The notes: generated by a model from the letters alone, not told the origin. DNA of 64,000 nt from an uncultured Actinomycetes bacterium (GCA_903871335.1 CAIQGE010000025.1:124001-188000); one strand, 5' to 3'. Positions 34,394-43,506 are shown, numbered from the stretch's first letter. Made by a program: numbers and translations.

Positions 34394-34411
34394 ACTTACC
34401 ACTCGGTAAGT
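34394..34411. promoter_or_regulatory. Candidate operator between rrf2 and the sigma factor gene
   Basis: ACTTACC-ACTC-GGTAAGT: perfect 7-bp arms, 4-bp spacer. It is 57 bases upstream of the sigma-factor GTG, near where a -35 would lie for the TAATTA-type -10 on the minus strand. It has no U-tract, so it is more likely a dimer binding site than a terminator. The Rrf2 regulator encoded next door is an obvious candidate binder. Confidence 0.5.
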
Positions 34412-34439
34412 CGCGTGTCGAGTATCTCGGCGCGAGTGC

Positions 34440-34892
34440 CTAGTGGTGGTCGTGTGTTCGGACCATGGGCCGATTTCCACGAGCCTGATCCACCATGTCC
34501 GCCAGCGTAAAGCTGGCCAAATGGTCCTTCATGTGGTTTCCAACGTCGGCCCACACTGCGAGGAGAACGCACTGTCCCTCGTGATCGCAGGCTCCATCCT
34601 GGTGAGGTTGACCAAAATCGCCCGCCACAATGGGCCCGTCGACGGCCGCTACGACCTCAGCGAGGGTGACCTCGTTCACCGGACGAGCGAGGACGTATCC
34701 TCCGCCAACACCACGCTTCGAGCGGACCAGTCCGGCTCCCTTGAGCGACAACAAGATCTGCTCGAGATACGGCTGGGGTAGACCTGTTCGTTCGGCGATG
34801 TCGCGGACGGACGTGGGGCCACTTTGCTCCTCGTGGAGCGCCAGACTCAATAGCGCTCGACAGGCATAATCGCCTCGCGTGGAAACCCTCAC
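34440..34892 (-). CDS. Rrf2-family transcriptional regulator
   Basis: A 150-residue winged-helix protein: STRGDYACRALLSLALHE, SVRDIAERTGLPQPYLEQILLSLKGAGLVRSKRGVGGGYVLARP. These are the full Rrf2 recognition helix and wing. The effector region has two cysteines in CDHEGQC (CX5C) but not the third cysteine of IscR/NsrR, so a normal [2Fe-2S] site is doubtful. A frame from 35045 exists, but GTG 34892 gives the conserved start (MRVSTRGDYA) and has a -10 box six bases upstream. Confidence 0.88.
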   Translation of the reverse strand: MRVSTRGDYACRALLSLALHEEQSGPTSVRDIAERTGLPQPYLEQILLSLKGAGLVRSKRGVGGGYVLARPVNEVTLAEVVAAVDGPIVAGDFGQPHQDGACDHEGQCVLLAVWADVGNHMKDHLASFTLADMVDQARGNRPMVRTHDHH

Positions 34893-34898
34893 GCGCTC

Positions 34899-34904
34899 AG
34901 TGTA
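34899..34904 (-). promoter_or_regulatory. -10 box for leaderless rrf2 transcript
   Basis: TACACT on the minus strand, six bases before GTG 34892; the intervening bases hold no ribosome-binding site. Confidence 0.55.
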
Positions 34905-34969
34905 CTGAGGACATTCCCTTCGGCAGAGATGCGGAGCACCGAGGCCGAAAATTCTGCAACACTGCGAAG

Positions 34970-35464
34970 ATGGAATCACACGAGGCTGACAACGTAACGG
35001 TGGACCCCAACGAAGTTTTGCCCCCCGGTGCAGCGCCAGGCGCACCTGAGAGCGACGAGGAGCTCACCGACTTCATTTCGCAACCCGCAAAAGTCATGCG
35101 TATCAGCTCGATGGTCAAGAGTCTGCTGGAGGAGGCCCGGTCGGCGCCCCTCGATGAGGCTGGTCGCCAGCGCCTGCGAGAGATCTACGAAACCTCAGTG
35201 CGTGAATTGTCGAGTGCGCTGTCGAGCGACCTGAGTGGCGAATTGTCGCGTGTCGCGCTTCCCTTTACGAGCGAAACGCCGACGGAATCGGAACTTCGGG
35301 TCGCCCAAGCTCAACTCGTGGGTTGGCTCGAAGGACTCTTCCACGGAATTCAGGCCAGCATTTTTGCCCAACAGGCCGCCGCCCAGGCTCAGTTGCAGGA
35401 GATGCGAAATCGATCTCTGGCGCCGGGATCCGATGGTGGGCCTCGCGCCGGAACCTATCTCTAG
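34970..35464 (+). CDS. bpa: Bacterial proteasome activator Bpa (DUF2587)
   Basis: A 164-residue helical protein. QPAKVMRISSMVKSLLEEAR, PLDEAGRQRLREIYETSVREL and ELRVAQAQLVGWLEGLFHGIQASIF match the mycobacterial Bpa/PafE core. Bpa forms a dodecameric ring that opens the 20S proteasome for ATP-independent degradation. The family C-terminus is GQYL, which docks into proteasome pockets; here it is GTYL. This implies a 20S proteasome elsewhere in the genome. Divergent from rrf2, 77 bases between starts. Confidence 0.92.
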   Translation: MESHEADNVTVDPNEVLPPGAAPGAPESDEELTDFISQPAKVMRISSMVKSLLEEARSAPLDEAGRQRLREIYETSVRELSSALSSDLSGELSRVALPFTSETPTESELRVAQAQLVGWLEGLFHGIQASIFAQQAAAQAQLQEMRNRSLAPGSDGGPRAGTYL

Positions 35465-35549
35465 ACCCGGTCACCGGTCGCTCGCGCCGGTGTACGCTCC
35501 TGCACGCGGATGAACTTACATTCGTGTGATTCGACTTCGAGGAGGCGCC

Positions 35550-38500
35550 GTGGCTGCGGATGGTTTTGTCCATCTCCATAACCACACCGAGTATTCGATG
35601 CTCGACGGTGCGGCGCGAATTGAAGAAATGGTTCAGGCCGCGATCAACGACGGTCAACGAGCGATTGGCATCACCGACCACGGCAACATGTACGGGGTCA
35701 TTGAGTTCTACGAGACCTGTCGAAAGTTGGGCGTCACGCCCATTATCGGCCTCGAGGCGTACATGGCGGCGAACTCGCGGCACGATCGACCACCACGAAG
35801 AGGAAAGATTGACGACACCGGGGGTGACGTCGACGGCGGACAGAAGCTGTACCACCACCTCACTCTCTTGGCCGAAACGACCGAGGGGTACCGCAACCTC
35901 ATTCACGCCTCGTCCCTCGCGTACCTCGAGGGCTATTACTACAAGCCGCGTTTGGACTGGGAACTGTTGGAGCGGTATTCGAAGGGACTGATCGCAACGT
36001 CGGGTTGCCTCGGCGGAGTAGTCCTGCAGGCGCTCTTGCAAGACGATTATCAAAAGGCCCGTGATCTCGCGGGACGGCTGCAAAGCATCTTTGGTCGCGA
36101 CAATTTCTTTATCGAGCTGCAAGACCACGGGATTCCCGAACAGGTTCGAACGAATCCCCACTTGTTGTCCATCGCGAAAGATCTCAACGCACCACTGCTA
36201 GCGACGAATGATCTGCACTACGTCGGTCACGACGACGCGGAAATGCACGACGCCCTGTTGTGCATCGGGACAGGATCATTGGTAGCGGACCCGAACCGAT
36301 TTCGTTTCCAAAGCAACGAGCACTACCTCAAGTCCGCGAGTGAGATGAGGTACTTGTTCCGCGAGGTGCCCGAGGCGTGCGATAACACGCTGGCGATTGC
36401 CGAGCGAGTCAACGTCGAGATCGAATTCGACAACGACGCCCTTCCGGAATTTCCGATTCCCGAGGCGTACGACAAGGGTGACCACAACGAGAGTGCCAAT
36501 CATTACCTTCGCGAACTGACCTACGAGGGTGCGCGCGAACGCTATGGCGATCACTTGACTGACGCGGTGCGCGACCGGATTGATTACGAGCTGCGCGTCA
36601 TTATCGACATGGGGTTCGCCGATTACTTCCTCGTGGTGTGGGACTTGATTCGGTTCGCCCGTGAGGCAAAGATTCGTGTTGGTCCCGGTCGCGGATCCGC
36701 CGCCGGGTGTTGCGTGGCGTATTGCCTCAAGATCGTTGATCTGGACCCCATCCGCTACGGACTGATTTTCGAGCGTTTTCTCAATCCCGGGCGCAAGCAA
36801 ATGCCCGACATCGACATGGACTTCGACGAACGGTATCGCGGCGAAATGATCAAGTACGCCGCCGCGCGATACGGCAGTGACCACGTTGCTCAGATTGTCA
36901 CGTTCTCGACGATCAAGGCACGCGCCGCTGTTCGTGACGCGGCTCGAGTGCTCGGTTTCCCTCCGATGGTGGGGGACAAGGTTGCCAAAGCCATGCCGCC
37001 TCTGCTGATGGGCAAAGACGTCCCGTTGGCAGCCTGTCTTGAGAAGACGCCTGGTTTTGAGGATCGGTTCTCCGAGGCGTCGGAACTTCGCGAGATGTAC
37101 GCGTCGGATCCTGACGTAAAGAAAACCATCGACGTGGCCTTGGGTTTTGTCGATAAGCGTCGCCAGGACGGCATTCACGCCGCGGCTGTCGTCATCACGA
37201 AAGAACCCGTGATGGAGTATGTCCCCGTACAGCGCAAACCGGGACCGAATGGCTCCATCGATGATGCACCGACGGTGACGCAGTTCGAGATGCACGCCAT
37301 CGAAAAATTGGGCCTGCTCAAGATGGACTTCCTCGGGCTCCGCAATCTCGCGATCATTGACCGGACGCTCGAGATGATCAAACTCCGTCGCGACATTGTG
37401 GTCGACATTGACCACATCGATCTCGCGGATGACGCTGTGTTTGAGATGCTGCGGCGCGGTAATTCAATTGGCGTCTTCCAACTCGAGGGAACGCCCATGC
37501 GGGCCCTCATGCGCAAGCTCGGACCGACGAGCTTTGATGACGTGGCTGCTCTCGTGGCGCTCTACCGACCAGGACCGATGGGTGAAAACGTTCACAACCA
37601 TTACGCCGATCGGAAGAACGGACGACAAGACGTGTCCTTTGATCACGACGATCTTCGTGACGTTTTGGACGAAACCTACGGGCTGATGATCTATCAAGAA
37701 GACATCATGCGCGTCGCCCAGAAGATCGCCGGCTACTCAATGACCGAGGCGGACAATCTCCGAAAAGCCTGCGGCAAGAAGATTCGCGAGATGATTCAAG
37801 CGGAGCGCTCGAAATTTGTTGACGGTGCTGCGAACAGTGGTTACACGCGCGAGTTGGGCGAAGCCCTCTTCGACAAGATCGAACCCTTTGCCGATTACGC
37901 CTTCAACAAGTCACACGCCTACGGCTACGCGTTAGTCGCGTATCAGAATGCGTGGCTCAAAACTCATTATCCGGTCGAATACCTCTCCGCCCTGCTCACG
38001 TCCTTTAAGGACGACAAGGACAAGACCGCGGTCTACCTCGCAGAATGTCGCTCCATGGGCATCACTGTTCGGGTGCCGGATGTCAACGAGTCCTTCGGCG
38101 ACTTCACGCCGTCGTTGACTTTGGAGAACACCATCAATTTTGGACTCGCCGCCGTGCGCAACGTTGGAACGGCACTGGTGGATCGCATTGTTGCCGAGCG
38201 CAACAGTGCGGGTCGGTTCACGTCAATCTACGACTTCGTGCGTCGTGTCGACCCCGCGGTACTGAATCGACGCACCATGGAATCACTCATCAAAGCTGGG
38301 GCCTTCGATTCGTTGGGCGTGTCACGCAAGGGCTTAGGACTCGTTGTCAACGAACTGATTGATAAGACATTGGAACGCCGACGTGATCTGGCGGTGGGAA
38401 TCTCGACCTTGTTCGCCGCGATGGGTGATGAAGGCAAGGGCGACGACTGGGAGGGCACCGAGATCTCGGTTCCCGTCAGCGAATTCGATAAGACCACTCT

Positions 38501-39119
38501 CTTGGCGTTCGAGCGCGAAATGTTGGGACTCTACGTGTCCGACCACCCGCTACTAGGTGTGGAAGCCCAATTGCGCCGCAGTACCGATGGCACCATTTCC
38601 GAAGCACGTGAGCGCGCTGATGAGATTGGCGAGCGCGGCGAATTCTTCACCATTGGAGGCGTTCTGAGCGAAGTGCAGCTCAAGACATCGAAGCGGGGAG
38701 AAAACTTTGCGCGGGTGGTTGTCGAGGACCTCGGCGGTTCTCTTGAGGTGATGGTGTTCGCCAAGGCGTTTTCTGCCGCCGGGGCGCTCCTCGCGAAAGA
38801 CAACGTCGTGGTCATCAAGGGCCGACTCGAGCAGCGAGATGAACAAGTTCGATTTACCGCCCAGGAAATTCGCCGCCCACATCTCGTCGCGACGGCGGAC
38901 GAAGTGCTGCGCGTGTGCTTGAACGATACTCATCTCAATCCGGCCGGGATCAGTCGCTTGAAGTCAATTTTGGTAGCCAATGCGGGCTCCACGGCGGTCA
39001 TCGTTGAGGCCGCGGGTGACGCGAAATCCTTCCGACTTGGTCCCGAATTCAACGTCAATCCCCGCACGGCCGTGGCCGAACTCAAAGCCGCCTTTGGGCA
39101 AAACATCGTCAGTTCCTAG
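35550..39119 (+). CDS. dnaE: DNA polymerase III alpha subunit DnaE
   Basis: An 1189-residue replicative polymerase. It starts with a PHP domain (HLHNHTEYSMLDGA, GITDHGNMYG), whose metal ligands look intact. The catalytic aspartates are in PDIDMDFDE (from about residue 419), with a further acidic residue expected downstream. HHH motifs and an OB-fold follow (FFTIGGVLSEVQLKTSKRG near residue 1035). Start GTG 35550, four bases after GAGGAGG; a GTG at 35526 is the alternative. Length is normal for DnaE1. Main chromosomal polymerase. Confidence 0.96.
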   Translation: MAADGFVHLHNHTEYSMLDGAARIEEMVQAAINDGQRAIGITDHGNMYGVIEFYETCRKLGVTPIIGLEAYMAANSRHDRPPRRGKIDDTGGDVDGGQKLYHHLTLLAETTEGYRNLIHASSLAYLEGYYYKPRLDWELLERYSKGLIATSGCLGGVVLQALLQDDYQKARDLAGRLQSIFGRDNFFIELQDHGIPEQVRTNPHLLSIAKDLNAPLLATNDLHYVGHDDAEMHDALLCIGTGSLVADPNRFRFQSNEHYLKSASEMRYLFREVPEACDNTLAIAERVNVEIEFDNDALPEFPIPEAYDKGDHNESANHYLRELTYEGARERYGDHLTDAVRDRIDYELRVIIDMGFADYFLVVWDLIRFAREAKIRVGPGRGSAAGCCVAYCLKIVDLDPIRYGLIFERFLNPGRKQMPDIDMDFDERYRGEMIKYAAARYGSDHVAQIVTFSTIKARAAVRDAARVLGFPPMVGDKVAKAMPPLLMGKDVPLAACLEKTPGFEDRFSEASELREMYASDPDVKKTIDVALGFVDKRRQDGIHAAAVVITKEPVMEYVPVQRKPGPNGSIDDAPTVTQFEMHAIEKLGLLKMDFLGLRNLAIIDRTLEMIKLRRDIVVDIDHIDLADDAVFEMLRRGNSIGVFQLEGTPMRALMRKLGPTSFDDVAALVALYRPGPMGENVHNHYADRKNGRQDVSFDHDDLRDVLDETYGLMIYQEDIMRVAQKIAGYSMTEADNLRKACGKKIREMIQAERSKFVDGAANSGYTRELGEALFDKIEPFADYAFNKSHAYGYALVAYQNAWLKTHYPVEYLSALLTSFKDDKDKTAVYLAECRSMGITVRVPDVNESFGDFTPSLTLENTINFGLAAVRNVGTALVDRIVAERNSAGRFTSIYDFVRRVDPAVLNRRTMESLIKAGAFDSLGVSRKGLGLVVNELIDKTLERRRDLAVGISTLFAAMGDEGKGDDWEGTEISVPVSEFDKTTLLAFEREMLGLYVSDHPLLGVEAQLRRSTDGTISEARERADEIGERGEFFTIGGVLSEVQLKTSKRGENFARVVVEDLGGSLEVMVFAKAFSAAGALLAKDNVVVIKGRLEQRDEQVRFTAQEIRRPHLVATADEVLRVCLNDTHLNPAGISRLKSILVANAGSTAVIVEAAGDAKSFRLGPEFNVNPRTAVAELKAAFGQNIVSS

Positions 39120-39147
39120 GGATTTTTGGGTTGGACCCAATTTCCCG

Positions 39148-39153
39148 TAGAAT
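39148..39153 (+). promoter_or_regulatory. -10 box upstream of the 39162 gene
   Basis: TAGAAT, 16 bases after TTGGGT (39126-39131), and eight bases before ATG 39162. The same TTGGGT pairs with ACCCAA (39135-39140) as a 6-bp hairpin, so the site could instead end dnaE transcription weakly. Promoter is the better reading, because a gene with no Shine-Dalgarno follows immediately. Confidence 0.45.
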
Positions 39154-39161
39154 GGTCAACT

Positions 39162-39836
39162 ATGGCGATGACGGTCACGACTAAGGACACCACGGCCCTG
39201 ACGGAAGTTGAGATCGTCGAGATGGCAGAACTGTGCCTCGGACGGGCTCCGTATTTTGACGTGGCGTTCCTCACCGAACAAAAGGACCAGTGGGTCCTCG
39301 TTTCTCAGGCGCGCGAAGGGAACAAGTTGCGCGGCTACTCGTTTTGCACGCTGGAGCGCATCGGGGGGACACCCTCGCTCTTGGTGGGAACGGCTCTCGT
39401 CGACAGAAACCAAAAGAGTGACCAAACTCTAAAAGTTCTCTTGCACGACCAATTCCGTCGCGCCTTGCTGGCATTTCCGGACGAAGACGTTCTTCTCGGT
39501 ACTCGCTTAACGACTGCTGACGGATTTCGTGCGTTCCAGGGCCTCGAAGACATCGTTCCTCGGCCCGATTACAAGCCCACGGGCGAGGACCGCGCGTGGG
39601 GGCGACGTCTCGCCAAACGATTTGGCTCCGAAAAGGCCATTGACGACAAGACTTTCGTCATGGCGATCGACGACGGTCGCCCGGTGGGCGGACTTGACTA
39701 TGTCGTGGCCAAGGCGACAATTCCCGAGGGAGCGAACGAATCCTTCAAGGGCGTTCGCACTGAAAAGGGAGAGCGCCTCGTCGTGTTCGGCTGGGCCATG
39801 GCCGAAGCACTGGCCAGCGGCAAACTGCCGAAGTAA
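39162..39836 (+). CDS. Protein of unknown function
   Basis: A 224-residue soluble protein with no signal peptide or transmembrane helix. It has a central beta-rich stretch (SLLVGTALVDRNQKSDQTLKVLLHDQFRRALLAFPDEDVLLGTRLTTADGFRAF), which resembles an acyltransferase-like fold (GNAT-type order), but no CoA loop is visible. I do not recognise a family. It sits alone after dnaE, convergent with the next gene. Confidence 0.6.
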   Translation: MAMTVTTKDTTALTEVEIVEMAELCLGRAPYFDVAFLTEQKDQWVLVSQAREGNKLRGYSFCTLERIGGTPSLLVGTALVDRNQKSDQTLKVLLHDQFRRALLAFPDEDVLLGTRLTTADGFRAFQGLEDIVPRPDYKPTGEDRAWGRRLAKRFGSEKAIDDKTFVMAIDDGRPVGGLDYVVAKATIPEGANESFKGVRTEKGERLVVFGWAMAEALASGKLPK

Positions 39837-40556
39837 TTAGCCTCGCGGCAAGAGGCCCGTACAGACTTTGTAGCAGTGTCCGTCGATCGGCGCGCTGAGC
39901 GTCGTGAGGACGTACGTGGGGCGAAAGCCCAGCGCAATCGCTAAGTCTTTGCCCGAGAGCATTTCTCGTCGCGCCGCGTCAAGAGCCCGGGTCGCGTGAG
40001 GATCTTCACACAGCAGCCACACGTCGTCCCGGTCCCACCCGAATCGAACCCACGTGGAGTTATCCTCGCGACGGCGCAGCAACTGGGGTCCCCGATCCGC
40101 GACGATTAAGGCCACGCTCGGCCGATCGCCGCGAAACTCCCAGTACGGTGCGGACGGTCCACGAAAACCAAAAAGCGGTCCGTCGGACGGTGTTTGGAGG
40201 CTTGCGAGCAGGTGGCGCACACGGCGTCCTCGTAATTTGCCAATCTGACGCGGCAGACTGGAGAGCGTCACCGCCTCGGGCTGGGCCAGGTCATCGAGTT
40301 CGAGGTCGTCAGCGAGGCGTCCTTCGACGACGTCGAAGAGGGAAAGATCGGTGTCCACGCCAGCGGGCCAGGGAATTCGCCATCGCACAATGGCACCGCT
40401 GACAAGATCAACGACCGTGGTGTCCTCGCGAGTGGAGCCCAGAACCAAGCCGTACTTCAAAGAACCGGGCGTGAGGTCGAGCAGAGGGCGTCGGGGGAGT
40501 TCCTTCACGAATCGCCGGGTCTCCACCGAGGCGACCTCACGTCGCAAACTGACCAC
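39837..40556 (-). CDS. Protein of unknown function
   Basis: A 239-residue soluble protein rich in Arg and Leu, without recognisable motifs. The C-terminal half has two Trp-rich segments (STWVRFGWDRDDVWLLCEDPHATRALDAARREML). The start GTG 40556 overlaps the stop of the upstream YyaL-type gene, so the two form an operon. Overlapping translation suggests a linked role, but none can be inferred. Confidence 0.55.
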   Translation of the reverse strand: MVSLRREVASVETRRFVKELPRRPLLDLTPGSLKYGLVLGSTREDTTVVDLVSGAIVRWRIPWPAGVDTDLSLFDVVEGRLADDLELDDLAQPEAVTLSSLPRQIGKLRGRRVRHLLASLQTPSDGPLFGFRGPSAPYWEFRGDRPSVALIVADRGPQLLRRREDNSTWVRFGWDRDDVWLLCEDPHATRALDAARREMLSGKDLAIALGFRPTYVLTTLSAPIDGHCYKVCTGLLPRG

Positions 40557-42556
40557 TAGCGGAATTCCAATGCTTCAATTTGCCGCCGTAATTCGTCTGG
40601 GGTTCGGACGGGAAGTTGGCACGCGCGAGACTCGCAGAGGTACGCCCAACCTTCTTCGCGATTCGCGAGCAAACTCGACGAGCCGTAGCCGGAGACAACG
40701 AGGGAGAACGGCACGAAGACAGATCGTAGGAGATCGGACCACGGAGCTCGGTCGCCGGGAATCACAATGTCGCGACCGGACGCAAAAAATCCGTACGCCC
40801 TCACGAGATCAGGAACAGCGGCTGGGTGATCGTCGAGCAGGGGACCTGCGAGTTCCAGCAGTCGTGACACTACGGCGTCCGCGTCCGCGTCATCAGTGAG
40901 CCGAGCAAACTTCGCGAATGCCGTCGCGACCACGGCGTGCGCGGAGGGTGTTGCACCGTCAAATATCTCCTTGGGTCGATAGACGAGATCCTCTACGGAG
41001 TTCGCGGTCGTAAAGACGCCTCCGCCGCGACTCGGCGACGAAGCCGTTGGTCGCTCGCCATCCCAGTAGTGATCCACGAGGTACGTGACGAGGTCGGGGG
41101 ACTTGGCCAGCCACTCGTCGTCACCGGTTGCTTCGAAGGCGCTCAACGTCGCTTCGAGCAGCCACGCGATATCGGCGGCGGTGGCCTGTGCGGTGCGCGT
41201 CTCCGTGCGAAACCAACGGCCGTTCTCGTAGTGCGTTCTGTCGAGGTTCCACAAGGTCTCCGCACCCAATTGAACAAACTCCCTGGAACCACTTTCGAAG
41301 CACGCGGCGGCGAACATGGCGTTCCATTCGAGAACCACCTTGTTGTCGCGACTGGGTTGAGGTCGTTGCGCTCGAGCCGTCCGAAGAGCGTCGAGTGCCG
41401 CAAGGAGGTGCGGTGGAGTAGCGAAGGGTGCTCCGTCGGCCAATTGGGGGATACAACGACCTTCAAACAACTCGCCGTCATTGATACGCCATCGCGCACA
41501 CGCCTCGTCGAGAAGTTCGAGTCGCCCGGCGCTCGCGAGGGCCGCAGCCACGTCATCTCGTGTCCAGGTGACGTGGGCGCCTTCGACACCGTCGCTGTCG
41601 GCGTCGAGGCTTGAGGCGTACCCGGCGTGGACACGTAGGTCATCGCGGACGAAACGCAACGTTTCTAGGGCGACCGTGGCCCACGGTGTGCCACCTCCGG
41701 CCGCTCGGTCGGCGCGGAAGTACGCCATTGCGAGCAACGCCTGGTCGCTCAGCATCTTTTCGAAGTGGGGCACGTGCCATCGTGCGTCAACGCTGTAGCG
41801 AGCGAAGCCGCCGCGAATGTGGTCGTAGAGACCACGGCGGGACATTGCATCGAGCGTGCGATGAACGGCGGCTCGAGCACGAGGATCGCTCCACGCCACG
41901 AGCAATGCTTCGACGTAACTCGGCCGTGGAAATTTCGGCGCCGGTCCGAATCCACCGTCGTCGTCAACACGAGCGACGAGGTGCTCGACGAGCGCCTGGG
42001 ACACGATCGCGACACTTCGGGTGGGGGCGGACGCCACGACGTGATCGACGAATCGCAGATCTCGTTCGATGGCTTTTTCGATCTGCGCCGCCTGTTCGTA
42101 CACCGCGGCCCGCTGGCTGCGCCAGGCGTCCGACATTGCCGAGAGCAATCGAGGAAATCCGGGTTGACCGCCTCGATCAGTTGGTGGGTAGTACGTGCCC
42201 GCCATGAATGCTCGCCCGTCCGGAGTGAGAAAGACCGACATCGGCCAACCACCATGACCACTCACCGACTGAGTGGCGGCCATGTAGACGGCGTCGACAT
42301 CAGGTCGCTCTTCGCGGTCGACCTTGATCGCAACGAAGTGTTCGTTCAGTTGCTCGGCGATTTCGCGGTTCTCAAAGCATTCGTGGGCCATCACGTGACA
42401 CCAGTGACACGCGGCGTAACCAATGGAAAGAAAAATCGGACGGTCGAATTCTCGCGCACGGGCAAAGGCTGCGTCCCCCCATTCGTACCAGTCCACGGGA
42501 TTGTCGGCGTGTTGTTGGAGGTACGAACTAGTCGCCGCGGCGAGTCGATTGGGCAC
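40556..42556 (-). CDS. YyaL/SSP411-family thioredoxin-fold protein (DUF255)
   Basis: A 666-residue protein. The N-terminal thioredoxin-like domain has NPVDWYEWG, FLSIGYAACHWCHVMAHECFEN (CxxC: CHWC) and VDREERPDVDAVYM, the diagnostic set. The remainder is an (alpha/alpha)6 barrel with FARYSVDARWHVPHFEKMLSDQA and SLDADSDGVEG. Its biochemical function is unproven in bacteria. I set the start at GTG 42556 because a -10 box ends six bases before it; a TTG one codon upstream is possible. Confidence 0.9.
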   Translation of the reverse strand: MPNRLAAATSSYLQQHADNPVDWYEWGDAAFARAREFDRPIFLSIGYAACHWCHVMAHECFENREIAEQLNEHFVAIKVDREERPDVDAVYMAATQSVSGHGGWPMSVFLTPDGRAFMAGTYYPPTDRGGQPGFPRLLSAMSDAWRSQRAAVYEQAAQIEKAIERDLRFVDHVVASAPTRSVAIVSQALVEHLVARVDDDGGFGPAPKFPRPSYVEALLVAWSDPRARAAVHRTLDAMSRRGLYDHIRGGFARYSVDARWHVPHFEKMLSDQALLAMAYFRADRAAGGGTPWATVALETLRFVRDDLRVHAGYASSLDADSDGVEGAHVTWTRDDVAAALASAGRLELLDEACARWRINDGELFEGRCIPQLADGAPFATPPHLLAALDALRTARAQRPQPSRDNKVVLEWNAMFAAACFESGSREFVQLGAETLWNLDRTHYENGRWFRTETRTAQATAADIAWLLEATLSAFEATGDDEWLAKSPDLVTYLVDHYWDGERPTASSPSRGGGVFTTANSVEDLVYRPKEIFDGATPSAHAVVATAFAKFARLTDDADADAVVSRLLELAGPLLDDHPAAVPDLVRAYGFFASGRDIVIPGDRAPWSDLLRSVFVPFSLVVSGYGSSSLLANREEGWAYLCESRACQLPVRTPDELRRQIEALEFR

Positions 42557-42562
42557 CAAATA

Positions 42563-42568
42563 AGAGTA
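42563..42568 (-). promoter_or_regulatory. -10 box for leaderless YyaL-type transcript
   Basis: TACTCT on the minus strand, six bases before GTG 42556. It decides between the TTG at 42559 and this GTG. Confidence 0.5.
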
Positions 42569-42618
42569 GTGATCGTCCGGACTGAGTTGGCCACAGCGAG
42601 CTCTGCTAAAGGTACAGC

Positions 42619-43506
42619 GTGGTTATTCCGCCCGCTTCCGTCCACGTCACTGAGGCCACTGCGCTGCAGCTCATTCGTGAACACTGTCCGCAGTGGCGCA
42701 ACCTCAGCACGTCGAAGTTAGGTGAAGGTTTCGACAACGTCTTGTTCGCTCTGGGAGATGACCTCGTGGTGAGACTTCCTCGGCATTCCGCCGGAGCCAC
42801 CCTCCTCGCGCACGAACAGGAGTGGTTACCACATTTGGTGTCCCGACTCACGTTGCCGGTACCTGAACCCCTCTACTTTGGTGTCGCTGACGCCACCTTT
42901 CCTTTCCCGTGGTCGGTTGTCCGACGCATCGGTGGCGAATCGGGCGATGAATCATTAGTGACGTCGTCGAAGATCAACGCTGAGAAGGTCGGCGCATTTT
43001 GGCAGTCGTTACACGTCGTGGCGCCGTTCAATGCCCCGCGCAATCCGCTTCGAGGCGTCCCTCTCGCGCACCGCGAGGAGGACTTTGAGCGCCGTTGGAA
43101 CGAACACACTTCTTCGCAACACGATGATCTTCTGCGTCGCATATGGGACGACGGCCTCACGTCGACACCGTTCTCCGGTGACCCGTTGTGGATTCACGGC
43201 GATCTGCATCCCGCGAACGTGATTGGCCGCGGCGGCGAGATCGTGGGCATCATCGATTTCGGAGATCTCACCTCCGGTGATCCGGCGGGTGACTTGGTGA
43301 GCGCGTGGATGATTTTCGACGACTCAGAACGCCGCATCTTGTGGGATGTTTACCAATGCGACGACGACACGCGTCGCCGTGCCGCCGCGTGGGCCGTTCT
43401 GTACTGTTTGTTCTTTCTCGCCATCGCGGAGGAAGGTCGTGTGAGCTTTGGCGTGATCGCGCGCCGCACGATGGCTGCTCTCGCGGAAGATCGTGAACTT
43501 CGATAG
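42619..43506 (+). CDS. Aminoglycoside phosphotransferase-family kinase
   Basis: A 295-residue kinase-fold protein. LGEGFDNVLFALGDDLVVRLPR holds the nucleotide-binding strand and ATP-lysine-equivalent region. HGDLHPANVIGRGGEIVGIIDFGDLTSGDPAGDL has the Brenner motif with catalytic Asp, plus the metal-binding DFGD. These enzymes phosphorylate antibiotics, sugars or small alcohols. Without neighbours that define a pathway, the substrate is unknown. It starts at GTG 42619 with TAAAGG seven bases before, and its stop abuts that of the convergent gene. Confidence 0.85.
   Translation: MVIPPASVHVTEATALQLIREHCPQWRNLSTSKLGEGFDNVLFALGDDLVVRLPRHSAGATLLAHEQEWLPHLVSRLTLPVPEPLYFGVADATFPFPWSVVRRIGGESGDESLVTSSKINAEKVGAFWQSLHVVAPFNAPRNPLRGVPLAHREEDFERRWNEHTSSQHDDLLRRIWDDGLTSTPFSGDPLWIHGDLHPANVIGRGGEIVGIIDFGDLTSGDPAGDLVSAWMIFDDSERRILWDVYQCDDDTRRRAAAWAVLYCLFFLAIAEEGRVSFGVIARRTMAALAEDRELR

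Noticed and set aside
36276-37415. A 379-codon minus-strand frame under dnaE
   Set aside because: Antisense shadow; the dnaE frame has clear catalytic motifs over the same span.
39126-39143. Rho-independent terminator of dnaE (TTGGGT-TGG-ACCCAA)
   Set aside because: The stem is only six pairs, the following run is TTTCCC, and the left arm fits as a -35 for the next gene.
41765-42721. A 318-codon plus-strand frame across the YyaL gene and the kinase start
   Set aside because: It runs antisense to conserved YyaL motifs and crosses two real starts.
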